Assembly (NCBI GenBank): GCA_044344145.1
Contig: JBIJDM010000005.1
Coordinates: forward strand, 1-32,347
Length of the DNA stretch: 32,347 bases
Source of the DNA: JBAXGE01 sp044344145
GTDB lineage: Bacteria > Planctomycetota > Phycisphaerae > WQYP01
Reading direction: 5' to 3'
Shown here in pieces: positions 23,104 through 30,664 of the stretch; within the stretch, counting starts at the first letter, position 1, and the number at the start of each line of letters is the position of its first letter. The position numbers and the translations under genes were made by a program. The notes under the pieces were generated by a model. It did no database searches, had not been told where the DNA came from, and saw nothing but the letters and a program-made list of their open reading frames with translations.

Positions 23104-23361
23104 ATGAGTGCCACAGCTAAATTATTCATCAATGGCGCCAGTCAGGCGGTGCGGTTGCCCAAGGAATTTCGTTTCGAGGGTAATGAGGTGGGGATCAAGC
23201 ACCTTGGGGGGGCGGTTCTGCTGTTTCCGAAAAACTCTGCATGGGACCTGATGGGGCAGACTTTGGGTAAATTTGGCGATGATTTCCTGCCCGAGCGTAA
23301 TCAGCCTGCGGCGGTGGAAGTTCGTAAACCCCTGACTCGGCGCAAAGGGAAACGGACGTGA
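23104..23361 (+). CDS. vapB: VapB-type antitoxin (SpoVT/AbrB swapped-hairpin domain)
   Basis: 85 aa. The N-terminal half has the AbrB-like pattern A-K-L-F-I-N-G-x-S-Q-A-V-R-L-P-K-E-F-R-F, the form typical of VapB antitoxins that bind DNA as dimers and block the partner nuclease with a C-terminal tail. That tail here is basic and Pro-rich (K-P-L-T-R-R-K-G-K-R-T). ATG 23104 is chosen by the AAAGGAG site 7 nt upstream, just right of the palindromic operator. The stop overlaps the GTG start of the toxin gene by 4 bp. Confidence 0.88.
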   Translation: MSATAKLFINGASQAVRLPKEFRFEGNEVGIKHLGGAVLLFPKNSAWDLMGQTLGKFGDDFLPERNQPAAVEVRKPLTRRKGKRT

Positions 23362-23765
23362 TCCGCTGTCTGCTGGACACCAATATCTGTGTGGAACTGA
23401 TTCGCGGACGCGCCCCGCAGGTGTTTAACCGCCTCCGGCAATACTCCACCGATTCGGTGGCCATATCCAGTGTCACGCTGTCAGAGCTTGAATATGGTGT
23501 GGCCCGTTCCCCGCGTCCCGCCTACCATGCGGGCCTGCTGGCCCAATTTTTGGCCCCAGTTATGGTATTGCCGTTCGATCATGTAGCCGCCAGTACGTAT
23601 GGCCGACTCCGTCATACCTTGGAACAGTCTGGCCATCCCATTGGTCCCCTCGATACCTTAATTGCGGCCCATGCACTGGCACTAGAGGTAACCCTGATAA
23701 CAAACAACGAACGTGAATTCCGCCGGGTTACGGGGTTGAAGGTGGAGAATTGGTTGGTGGAATAG
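23358..23765 (+). CDS. vapC: VapC-type PIN-domain ribonuclease toxin
   Basis: 135 aa, the usual length, starting at GTG within the GTGA overlap with vapB. VapC toxins are Mg2+-dependent RNases that cut tRNA or rRNA. The acidic site is complete: D7 in L-L-D-T-N-I, E43 in L-S-E-L-E-Y-G, D99 in P-L-D-T-L-I-A-A-H-A, and the T-N-N-E-R-E-F segment near 115-121. The T-N-N-E-R-E-F and final V-E-N-W ending match the VapC group paired with AbrB-type VapB. The pair should be autoregulated through the operator upstream. It looks intact and therefore potentially active. Confidence 0.92.
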   Translation: MIRCLLDTNICVELIRGRAPQVFNRLRQYSTDSVAISSVTLSELEYGVARSPRPAYHAGLLAQFLAPVMVLPFDHVAASTYGRLRHTLEQSGHPIGPLDTLIAAHALALEVTLITNNEREFRRVTGLKVENWLVE

Positions 23766-23783
23766 GCGATACCCTCCGCAGAT

Positions 23784-23812
23784 TTGGCGATTTGGGCCGT
23801 TTACCCTACAAT
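23784..23812 (+). promoter_or_regulatory. Promoter of the ketosynthase pair
   Basis: TTGGCG at 23784-23789, 17 bp spacer, TACAAT at 23807-23812 (4 of 6 and 5 of 6). Transcription would start near 23819. That coincides with an in-frame ATG at 23818 and lies about 38 nt before the ATG at 23857 that has a GAGG site. Confidence 0.55.
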
Positions 23813-23856
23813 GCGCCATGAGCTTTCGTCCGATTGAGTCGCTTTTTGAGGCAAGC

Positions 23857-25197
23857 ATGCGCAGAGTCGTTATTACAGGTATTGGCGTGGTCAGTCCCCA
23901 TGGTCTGGGTGGCGAAGCCTTTTGGGCCGGGTTACAGGCTGGGCAGTCCAGCATCCGGGCCATGAGTCGCTTTGATGCCAGCGGCTTTCCCAGCCGCATC
24001 GCGGGCGAAGTGCCCGATTTCCGGACCGCGGATTTTGTCCCCAAAAGTTATCGCAAATCCACCAAAATCATGGCCCGGGATATCGAACTGGCCGTGGTGG
24101 CGGCGGACCATGCCGTCCGCGATGCCAAGCTGGCCACACGCGGCACCATTGAAATGCTGGGCGCGGAAAAGACCGCCGGCTGGCTGGCCCCCGACCCCGC
24201 CCGTGTGGGCTGCAACATCGGCGCGGGCCTGATCTGTGCCGACCTGAACGAACTCACCGGCGCCATGGCCCAGGCCCGGGGCGAAAATAATACCCTCGAT
24301 CTGGCCGCGTGGGGCAAGTCGCCCGACGCCAACAAACCCTCGGGCATGGATAACCTCACGCCCCTGTGGCTGCTGAAATATCTGCCCAATATGCTGGCCT
24401 GCCATATCACGATTATTCATGATACGCAGGGGCCATCCAATGCGATTACCTGCGGGCAATCCTCGGCGGGGCTGGCCCTATCCGAAGCCTACCGTACGAT
24501 TCAACGCGGCAGTGCCGATCTGGCGCTGGCCGGCGGCTGCGAATCCGCGCTGCACCCCATGGGGGTGGTCCGCTGGTCGCTGCTGAACCGTCTGACCACG
24601 GCGGGTAACGATGCCCCCGCCACGGCGTGCCGGCCCATGGATGCCGCGGCCAGTGGTACCGTGATCGCCGAAGGCGGCGCGGTGTTCCTGCTGGAAGAAT
24701 ACGAACATGCCAAGCGACGCGGCGCGACCATCTATGCCGAAATTGCCGGCGTGGGCGCCTCGGCCAATGGCACCGCCATCGGTCAACCCGATAGCAGCGG
24801 TCAGGCATTAGCGGCGGCCATGTCCGCAGCATTGCGGGACGCGAAAGTGGCAGCCGATACCCTCGATGTGATTTGTCCCAGTGGTTATGGCGACCCCGCC
24901 TGGGATGCCGCGGATGCTGCGGCACTGAACAAGTTACAGGCGAAGCAGGCTCAGGTGTGGCCGGTACGCGGCGGCTTGGGGGATTGCGGCGCGGGTGCCC
25001 AGGCGCTGGATCTGGCGGCGTTGGCCTTGGCGCTCAAGAATCAATATCTGCCCCCGACGGTGAACTGTGATAAGCCCATTGCCGGGCTGAAGGTCGCCAG
25101 CACCGGACAAGCCCGGCCGTTGGCCGTGGGCCTGAGTGTCATGGGCGGCATCGGCGGCCAGAATGCGGCGTTGGTTTTGAAACGCTTTGCGGAATAA
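23857..25197 (+). CDS. FabF-like beta-ketoacyl synthase homologue lacking catalytic His residues (KS-beta / chain-length-factor-like)
   Basis: 446 aa with a thiolase fold: R-R-V-V-I-T-G-I-G-V-V-S-P-H-G at the N-terminus and a conserved G-G-I-G-G-Q-N-A-A-L end. The nucleophile position is kept as C199 in I-T-C-G-Q-S-S-A-G, though the usual A-C-A-S/T context is gone. The first catalytic His (H-G-T-G-T in active enzymes) aligns with S342 in P-S-G-Y-G-D. The second (G-H-x-x-G-A) aligns with D376 in G-L-G-D-C-G-A-G, and the Lys aligns with R371. Decarboxylative condensation is therefore not expected. By analogy with KS-beta subunits of type II polyketide synthases, it may act as a partner of the complete synthase 42 bp downstream. 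The start is set at ATG 23857 with GAGG 5 nt upstream; ATG 23818 is an alternative leaderless start. Confidence 0.85.
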   Translation: MRRVVITGIGVVSPHGLGGEAFWAGLQAGQSSIRAMSRFDASGFPSRIAGEVPDFRTADFVPKSYRKSTKIMARDIELAVVAADHAVRDAKLATRGTIEMLGAEKTAGWLAPDPARVGCNIGAGLICADLNELTGAMAQARGENNTLDLAAWGKSPDANKPSGMDNLTPLWLLKYLPNMLACHITIIHDTQGPSNAITCGQSSAGLALSEAYRTIQRGSADLALAGGCESALHPMGVVRWSLLNRLTTAGNDAPATACRPMDAAASGTVIAEGGAVFLLEEYEHAKRRGATIYAEIAGVGASANGTAIGQPDSSGQALAAAMSAALRDAKVAADTLDVICPSGYGDPAWDAADAAALNKLQAKQAQVWPVRGGLGDCGAGAQALDLAALALALKNQYLPPTVNCDKPIAGLKVASTGQARPLAVGLSVMGGIGGQNAALVLKRFAE

Positions 25198-25239
25198 TGT
25201 AGCGGACGAATTGCTCCTTGCAGATGGAATAAACAGGTT

Positions 25240-26547
25240 ATGACGCGTAAACGTGTAGTAATTACCGGCATGGGTTGGATTACCCCTCTGGGGCATGATC
25301 TGGAGACGGTCTGGGGCAAATTGGTCACCAGCCAGACCGGCATGGCTCCGATCACGCACTTTGATGCGCGGACTGTCCCGACCACCTTTGCCGCAGAAGT
25401 GAAAGATTACGACTTTACTAAGTTTGTCCGCGATGCCAAGGCGCACGAGTTCGCCAGCAGCAATGCCCGGTTCGCACTGGGTGCGGCCATGCAGGCCTGG
25501 CGGCAGGCGGGGCTGCGGATGCCCGGTTCCGATCAGGGTTTTGCCGTGGCGCCCGAACGGGTGGGGCTGTATCTGGGCGCGGGCGAAGGCGGTTTGGATT
25601 TTCATAATTTCACGCAGACCTGTCTGACGGGTTGGCCCGCCGGGGCACAGGCGTTGGATATGGTGGCGTGGGCCAAGCAGGCCTTGAGTCATTTTCACGC
25701 CTATCGCGAATTCGAACAGGAACCGTGCATGCCCATCGCGCATCTGGCGCTGGAATTCGGCATCCGCGGCCCGGCGTTCAACTGTCTGACCGCGTGTGCG
25801 GCCTCCACGCAGGCCATTGGCGAAGCGACGGAGCTGATTCGGCGCGGTGATGTGGATGTCATGGTCTCGGGCGGGGCGCATTCGATGATTCACCCGCTGG
25901 GGATCACCGGTTTCAACCGTTTGACGGCGCTGTCCACGCGGAATGATGATCCGGCCACGGCGTGTCGGCCGTTTGATGCCACGCGCGATGGTTTTGTCAT
26001 CGGCGAGGGCGCTGGGATTGTGATTCTGGAATCGCTGGAACATGCCCAGGCGCGCGGCGCGACGATTCTGGCCGAAGTGGCGGGTTATGGCAGTTCGGCG
26101 GACGCCTTCCGCGTCACCGATCAGCACCCCGAAGGCCGGGGCGCGCTGGCAGCGATTAATGCGGCGCTGGTGGATGCGCAGCTCGGTACGGACGATATTC
26201 AATACATCAACGCCCACGGTACGGGCACCAAGGAAAACGATTCCACGGAAACCATGGCGATCCGCCGGGTGTTTGGCGCGCGGGCCAATGATGTGCCGAT
26301 CAGCTCGATCAAGAGCATGATGGGGCATTTGATTGCGGCGGCGGGCGCGGTGGAACTGATTACCTGCGTCATGGCCATCCGCGACGGGATTCTGCCCCCG
26401 ACAGCGAACTATGCCACACCCGATCCGGAATGTGATCTGGATTACGTACCGAATAAAGCCCGTAAAGCCCCGGTGACGGTGGCGATGAGCAATTCGTTCG
26501 GCTTTGGCGGTCAGAATGACACGATTATTGTGCGGCGTTTTTCATAA
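25240..26547 (+). CDS. FabF-like beta-ketoacyl synthase, complete active site (KS-alpha)
   Basis: 435 aa. It would extend an acyl chain on ACP by condensation with malonyl-ACP. The catalytic set is whole: C186 in L-T-A-C-A-A-S-T, H326 in N-A-H-G-T-G-T-K-E-N-D, K358 in S-S-I-K-S-M-M and H363 in M-G-H-L-I-A-A-A-G-A. The C-terminal G-F-G-G-Q-N motif is present. It follows the incomplete homologue at 42 bp on the same strand, making a pair like KS-alpha/KS-beta. No ACP, ketoreductase or acyltransferase gene lies beside them, so the product could be a fatty acid, polyene or polyketide. If the genome encodes another FabF elsewhere, a specialised role becomes more likely. Confidence 0.92.
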   Translation: MTRKRVVITGMGWITPLGHDLETVWGKLVTSQTGMAPITHFDARTVPTTFAAEVKDYDFTKFVRDAKAHEFASSNARFALGAAMQAWRQAGLRMPGSDQGFAVAPERVGLYLGAGEGGLDFHNFTQTCLTGWPAGAQALDMVAWAKQALSHFHAYREFEQEPCMPIAHLALEFGIRGPAFNCLTACAASTQAIGEATELIRRGDVDVMVSGGAHSMIHPLGITGFNRLTALSTRNDDPATACRPFDATRDGFVIGEGAGIVILESLEHAQARGATILAEVAGYGSSADAFRVTDQHPEGRGALAAINAALVDAQLGTDDIQYINAHGTGTKENDSTETMAIRRVFGARANDVPISSIKSMMGHLIAAAGAVELITCVMAIRDGILPPTANYATPDPECDLDYVPNKARKAPVTVAMSNSFGFGGQNDTIIVRRFS

Positions 26548-26578
26548 CAGGTAGCGGGTCTCATTACACGAGGCAAGC

Positions 26579-26926
26579 ATGCGACGGTTTGGAGTCAGCA
26601 TCGGCATCCTGAGTCTGGGACTGGGGATGCTGTTGGCCGGCTGTGCGTCCGGGTCCGATGGGGAAGTGGTACGCGAACCGCCGGCTACTGAAGCGCCGGA
26701 AGCCCCGGCCGAGGTCACACCCGCCCAGCCGAATTGGCTGGAACGCGCGGCTGATTCCACGGTGGATGCGTTCGGCAAGCCTATCCAATGGATTCGCGAT
26801 GCCGCCAGCACGCAAAAAGCCTCCGACACACCCCCGGCGGAAGCCAGTTCACAGCCCGCCTATGAACCCGCGGAATTAATTATTGTCGAACGTCAGCCCC
26901 GCGCTACCACGCGCCCCGGGCCGTGA
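26579..26926 (+). CDS. Small Pro/Ala-rich lipoprotein of unknown function
   Basis: 115 aa. ATG follows GAGG at 5 nt. A type II signal peptide ends at lipobox L-L-A-G-C. The mature part is low-complexity, rich in Pro, Ala and Glu, with one more ordered stretch around W-L-E-R-A-A-D-S-T-V-D-A-F-G-K-P-I-Q-W-I. No family is recognised. It lies 31 bp after the active ketosynthase and 24 bp before the oxidoreductase, and may share their transcript. A structural or tethering role at the envelope is a guess. Confidence 0.65.
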   Translation: MRRFGVSIGILSLGLGMLLAGCASGSDGEVVREPPATEAPEAPAEVTPAQPNWLERAADSTVDAFGKPIQWIRDAASTQKASDTPPAEASSQPAYEPAELIIVERQPRATTRPGP

Positions 26927-26950
26927 GTTTTTCCTTTCTGGAGAGTTACT

Positions 26951-28009
26951 ATGGCAATTCGTGTAGGTGTAATTGGTTGTGGCGCCATCGGGCAACGTCG
27001 GCATATCCCGGAACTGGCCCAGAATAAAAATGTCGTGCTGGCCGCGATCTGCGACTGCAACGAAGCCCGCGTGCAGCAGGTGGCCCAGAAGTATGGCGTG
27101 CCGGAAGCCTATACCGATTACCGCGAAATGTTGACCAGTGCGGAACTGGATGCCGTGGTGATCGGCACGCCGAATTATCTGCACGCGCCCATGGCGCTGG
27201 CGGCGTTCAAGCAGGGGCTGCATGTGCTGGTGGAAAAGCCCATGGCCACCACCCGCAGCGAAGCGAAAACCATGATCACCGCCGCCCGCAAGGCGCGGAA
27301 GTTTTTGATGGTCGGCCACAATCAGCGCCTGATGCCCCCGCATATCAAGGCGCGGGAATTGCTCAAGGCCGGCGCCATCGGCAAGGTGCTCAGTTTCCGT
27401 ACCGCCTTCAAGCATGGCGGGCCGGAGGGGTGGTGCATTGAAAACAGTCTGGATACCTGGTTCTTCCGCAAGTCCGAAGCCGTGCTGGGTGTGACCGGCG
27501 ATCTGGGCGTGCACAAGGCCGATTTGATGCGTTATCTGCTGGGTGAGGATTTCGCCGAAGTGGGCGGGATTCTTTCCACGCTGGACAAGCGCAACCACAA
27601 GGGCAAGCTGATCGAAACGGATGACAATGCCTATCTGACGGTGAAAACCAAGTCCGGCATCATCGGCTCGATTATTGTTTCGTGGACGAATTATGGTGAA
27701 CCCGAAGCCAACTATACCGTGATTTATGGCACCAAGGGCGTGATGATGATGGCCATGGACCCCACCTGGGGCGTGATCGTCCGCAACAAATTCACCGGGG
27801 GCGAAGAGCGTTACAAGGTTGGCGCGGTCTCCACCAATGAAAAGCAGTTTAGTTCCGGCGTCAGCGATGCCTTTGTCGAATCCATTCTAAAGAACAAGGC
27901 CCCGGCCATTGACGGCGTGGAAGGCTATAAGGCACTGGACGTGATTCTGACCGCCATGGACGCGGCTCGGGTCGGCAAGACCCTGAAAATCAAGAATGAC
28001 GTGCGTTAA
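26951..28009 (+). CDS. Gfo/Idh/MocA family oxidoreductase
   Basis: 352 aa, typical length. These enzymes oxidise or reduce sugars and inositols with NAD(P). The Rossmann motif G-V-I-G-C-G-A-I-G lies at 6-14, the D-C-N-E acidic turn follows the second strand, V-V-I-G-T-P-N-Y-L-H is at 69-78, and E-K-P with the catalytic-site Lys is at 95-97. The second domain has the D-L-G-V-H-K-A-D-L pattern with H188, equivalent to the G-x-x-x-D-x-G-x-H motif of the family. The substrate cannot be assigned. The start has GGAGAG 7 nt upstream. A strong terminator follows the stop, so it ends a transcript that may begin at the ketosynthase pair. Confidence 0.9.
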   Translation: MAIRVGVIGCGAIGQRRHIPELAQNKNVVLAAICDCNEARVQQVAQKYGVPEAYTDYREMLTSAELDAVVIGTPNYLHAPMALAAFKQGLHVLVEKPMATTRSEAKTMITAARKARKFLMVGHNQRLMPPHIKARELLKAGAIGKVLSFRTAFKHGGPEGWCIENSLDTWFFRKSEAVLGVTGDLGVHKADLMRYLLGEDFAEVGGILSTLDKRNHKGKLIETDDNAYLTVKTKSGIIGSIIVSWTNYGEPEANYTVIYGTKGVMMMAMDPTWGVIVRNKFTGGEERYKVGAVSTNEKQFSSGVSDAFVESILKNKAPAIDGVEGYKALDVILTAMDAARVGKTLKIKNDVR

Positions 28010-28033
28010 GGCCCGTCTGATCCCAAATTCCTC

Positions 28034-28063
28034 CGGGCGGTTCTGCGGAACCGCCCGTTTTCT
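28034..28063 (+). terminator. Rho-independent terminator after the oxidoreductase
   Basis: Perfect 10-bp stem CGGGCGGTTC (28034-28043) and GAACCGCCCG (28048-28057), loop TGCG, then TTTTCTT. Confidence 0.9.
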
Positions 28064-28072
28064 TGCGCCGGG

Positions 28073-28101
28073 TTTCATCGCCTGCGGGGTGGGGATACAA
28101 T
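28073..28101 (+). promoter_or_regulatory. Promoter of the acyltransferase-thiL operon, leaderless type
   Basis: TACAAT at 28096-28101 ends 6 nt before the ATG at 28108. The -35 candidate TTTCAT (28073-28078, 17 bp spacer) matches 3 of 6. No ribosome-binding site precedes the ATG. Confidence 0.45.
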
Positions 28102-28107
28102 AGCGCT

Positions 28108-29040
28108 ATGAAGATACGTCGCCCCTGGCTCGATTATCTGGTTTACCTGATGGCGCGGAGTGTGGCGCTGTTCCTGGGCTTATTCCCAGTGAACGCCAAT
28201 CTGCGCACAGCGCGGATGATCGGCGGGGCCTTGTGGGCGGTGGATCGCAAGCACCAGAAGCGGGCCTATGAAAATCTGCGGGCCAGTTTTCCCGATTGGA
28301 CCGACGACCAGATCAAAGCCACCGCCAAACGGTCGTTCCAGCATTTTCTCGAATTGGTCATTGACGTACTGTTTTCCACCCGGCTGGTGCATGTCTACAA
28401 CTGGCATCAATACGTCAAACTTGGCGCCCTGTCCGATCCGCTGCGCTGGCAGTTGCAGCAGCGCGGCTGCATTATGTTGACCGGGCATTATGGCAACTGG
28501 GAAATTCTCGGCTACACGCTGGCCACACTGGGCTTCGAAAGTTATGCCGTGGCCCGGCCGATTGATAATCCCTATATCAATGAATGGATTCTGGGCGTGC
28601 GGCAGAAACGCGGGCAGACCATTTTGTCCAAGCGCGGCGTGACGGAAAGTGCCCAGGATGTACTGGCCCAGCGCGGGGTGCTGGGCTTTATCGCCGATCA
28701 GAACGCCGGCCCCAAGGGGATGTTCGTCCCGTTCTTTGGTCGGCAGGCCTCCACCTACAAGTCCATCGCGCTGCTGGCCATCGAGCATAAAGTCCCGGTG
28801 ATTATCGGCTGCGCCCGGCGGATTGACGGAAAATTCGAATTCGAAATCGAAGTCTCCGACATCATCACGCCCGAGGAATGGCAGCACGAGGCCAACGAGG
28901 TGCGCTACATCACGGCCCGCTATACCGCCGCGATCGAAAAGTTCGTCCGTCATGACCAGACGCAATATCTGTGGATTCATCGGCGTTGGAAATCGCGCCC
29001 CCGTGATGAGGTGCCCGGCAGCGTGGCGGGAGTGGGTTAA
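28108..29040 (+). CDS. LpxL/HtrB-family lipid A late acyltransferase-like protein
   Basis: 310 aa from ATG 28108. The family transfers acyl chains from acyl-ACP to lipid A or related lipids at the inner face of the cytoplasmic membrane. Seen: an N-terminal membrane anchor (about 9-27), N-L-R-A-S-F-P, the catalytic H-x4-E motif in G-H-Y-G-N-W-E (H127, E132), I-A-D-Q-N-A-G-P-K-G and the V-P-F-F-G-R block that binds the acceptor. This supports an outer membrane with lipid A-like lipids, though homologues acylating other lipids exist. A longer in-frame start at 28063 overlaps the preceding terminator and is unlikely. thiL follows after 2 nt. Confidence 0.88.
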   Translation: MKIRRPWLDYLVYLMARSVALFLGLFPVNANLRTARMIGGALWAVDRKHQKRAYENLRASFPDWTDDQIKATAKRSFQHFLELVIDVLFSTRLVHVYNWHQYVKLGALSDPLRWQLQQRGCIMLTGHYGNWEILGYTLATLGFESYAVARPIDNPYINEWILGVRQKRGQTILSKRGVTESAQDVLAQRGVLGFIADQNAGPKGMFVPFFGRQASTYKSIALLAIEHKVPVIIGCARRIDGKFEFEIEVSDIITPEEWQHEANEVRYITARYTAAIEKFVRHDQTQYLWIHRRWKSRPRDEVPGSVAGVG

Positions 29041-29042
29041 AC

Positions 29043-29981
29043 ATGCGTGAAAATGACCTGCTGGCCTGGTTTCAACAACACACCCCGCAGACCGCGGCGG
29101 TGGCGGTGGGCATCGGCGATGATATGGCCGCCGTCCGTTGTCCCGGCGAATTGGTACTGCTCAAGATTGATCAATGCCTGGATGGGGTGCATTTTGATTT
29201 GGCGACCTGTGGGGGGCGGCTGGCCGGGCAGAAGGCCGTGAACCGCTGCTTGTCCGATTGTGCCGCGATGGGGGCCTTGCCGTTGGGGGTGCTGGTCTCG
29301 GTGGCCCTGCCCCGGGGGTTGGATGAAGCCACGGTGCGGGAACTCTATCAAGGTTGTCTACAGGCCTGTCGCGCGGCGGGTGCGGCCCTGGTGGGCGGGG
29401 ATACCGGCATGTGGGGTCATCCGCTGGTGATTACCGTGGCGGCCGCGGGATACGCGCCCGGGCCGATGGCCTTACGCGGGGGCGGGCAAGTGGGCGATGT
29501 GGTTTGCGTCACCGGCCCGTTGGGCGGTTCGCTGCTGGGGCGGCATTTACATTTCACCCCGCGGCTTGGGCTGGCGCAGCAATTATTAAAAACGGGGCCG
29601 ATTCACGCCATGATGGACCTGTCCGATGGTCTGGCCCAGGACCTGCCGCGTCTGTGTGCGGCCTCGGGACTGGGGGCAGTGGTTGATTTGGGATCGCTGC
29701 CCATCCATGCCGATGCTCGGACTCTGGCGGCGCGCGATCATAAAGCCGCCTGGTGGCATGCGCTATGTGATGGGGAAGATTACGAACTGCTCCTTACTGC
29801 GGCCCCGGCCACTGTGCAACGCTGGCAGGCGATGGGCGTGGCTCCCGGCCTGCACGCCATTGGCATGCTGACGGCAGGGCGCACCTTGACGTTACGGACC
29901 GAAGCAGGCAAAGTCCTATCCTGGCCGATTGGGGGGTGGGAATATCGTGCGGTGACCCGTGTGGTTGGGGAAATTCGCTAA
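29043..29981 (+). CDS. thiL: Thiamine-monophosphate kinase
   Basis: 312 aa. ThiL phosphorylates thiamine monophosphate to the active cofactor thiamine diphosphate with ATP. Motifs of the PurM/ThiL fold are present: G-I-G-D-D at 23-27, the D-Q-C-L-D-G-V-H-F metal and substrate region, N-R-C-L-S-D-C-A-A-M-G-A-L-P, G-G-D-T, V-T-G-P-L-G, M-M-D-L-S-D-G-L-A-Q-D-L and L-C-D-G-E-D-Y-E-L-L. All acidic metal ligands are visible. It begins 2 nt after the acyltransferase stop and is cotranscribed with it. It appears high in GC, in contrast with the AbiE module that follows. Confidence 0.93.
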   Translation: MRENDLLAWFQQHTPQTAAVAVGIGDDMAAVRCPGELVLLKIDQCLDGVHFDLATCGGRLAGQKAVNRCLSDCAAMGALPLGVLVSVALPRGLDEATVRELYQGCLQACRAAGAALVGGDTGMWGHPLVITVAAAGYAPGPMALRGGGQVGDVVCVTGPLGGSLLGRHLHFTPRLGLAQQLLKTGPIHAMMDLSDGLAQDLPRLCAASGLGAVVDLGSLPIHADARTLAARDHKAAWWHALCDGEDYELLLTAAPATVQRWQAMGVAPGLHAIGMLTAGRTLTLRTEAGKVLSWPIGGWEYRAVTRVVGEIR

Positions 29982-29992
29982 ACCGTAAGCAC

Positions 29993-30039
29993 TGGACAAT
30001 AACGCATACACATAGTATGATATGTGTGCGTTATTATCC
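29993..30039 (+). promoter_or_regulatory. AbiE promoter inside a large imperfect palindrome
   Basis: Promoter: TGGACA at 29993-29998, 17 bp spacer, TATGAT at 30016-30021 (5 of 6 each). Palindrome: GGACAATAACGCA (29994-30006) pairs with TGCGTTATTATCC (30027-30039) with one mismatch, and inside it CACATA (30009-30014) pairs with TATGTG (30021-30026) after a 2-nt bulge, around a 6-nt centre. AbiEi antitoxins are known to repress their own operon by binding inverted repeats, so this is the likely operator. Confidence 0.75.
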
Positions 30040-30061
30040 AGCATGAAAGGTTTTTCTGGAC

Positions 30062-30664
30062 ATGGCCACGGCGCTCCAACAGGCACGCGGAGTATTTCTG
30101 GCGCAAGGGGGGATTTTGCGTACCCACGAAGCCTTGGCGGCGCGGATTCATCCGCGTACGCTCTACGCGCTGCGGGCCCGGGGCGAAATTGAACTTCTCA
30201 CCCGTGGAGTATACCGGTTGGCAAACCTGCCTCCGCTGGCACAGCCCGATCTGGTAACTGTGGCCAAGCGGATTCCACAAGGAGTGATCTGTCTGATCTC
30301 CGCGCTGGCCTGGCATGAATTGACCACGCAAATCCCGCATGTGGTGCATGTCGCTATTCCGCGTTCCCTACGGCAACCGTGTATCGAGTTTCCTCCCGTA
30401 CAGGTGTATCGCTTCTCGGGCGCGGCATTGACCACGGGGATCGAAACGCATCGGTTGGATCAGGTTCCCATTCGCGTCTATAGTCCGGAAAAAACTTTGG
30501 CGGATTGTTGTAAGTTTCGCCATAAGCTGGGTATGGAAGTATTTCTGGAGGCCTTGAAAACATATTGCCGGCGGCGTCAGCCACGGCTGCAATTGCTGCT
30601 GCAACAGGCCCGGACCTGTCGTGTGGAGCATGTGCTTCGCCCCTATCTGGAGGCGTTGGTGTGA
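30062..30664 (+). CDS. abiEi: AbiEi-type antitoxin / autoregulator
   Basis: 200 aa. AbiEi proteins neutralise the AbiEii nucleotidyltransferase toxin in type IV toxin-antitoxin systems and repress their own promoter. Seen: an N-terminal winged-helix region at about 1-55 (T-H-E-A-L-A-A-R-I-H-P-R-T-L-Y-A-L, then a wing R-G-V-Y-R-L), followed by the family's C-terminal region with I-S-A-L-A-W-H-E-L-T and the characteristic V-Y-S-P-E-K-T-L-A-D-C-C-K-F-R segment at 139-153. A weak GAAAGG lies about 11 nt before the ATG. The stop overlaps the GTG start of the toxin gene. The large palindrome upstream supports autoregulation. Confidence 0.88.
   Translation: MATALQQARGVFLAQGGILRTHEALAARIHPRTLYALRARGEIELLTRGVYRLANLPPLAQPDLVTVAKRIPQGVICLISALAWHELTTQIPHVVHVAIPRSLRQPCIEFPPVQVYRFSGAALTTGIETHRLDQVPIRVYSPEKTLADCCKFRHKLGMEVFLEALKTYCRRRQPRLQLLLQQARTCRVEHVLRPYLEALV

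Noticed and set aside
22557..23132. A minus-strand frame covering the CACAGATGAA repeat and the outer-membrane gene end
   Set aside because: Its apparent peptide around S-V-F-I-C-V-H-L-W is a known type of artefact from translating this repeat; it crosses a terminator and an operator.
30043..30045. ATG just after the AbiE palindrome as the abiEi start
   Set aside because: It is out of frame with abiEi and leads to no supported product; ATG 30062 is the start that gives the family N-terminus.
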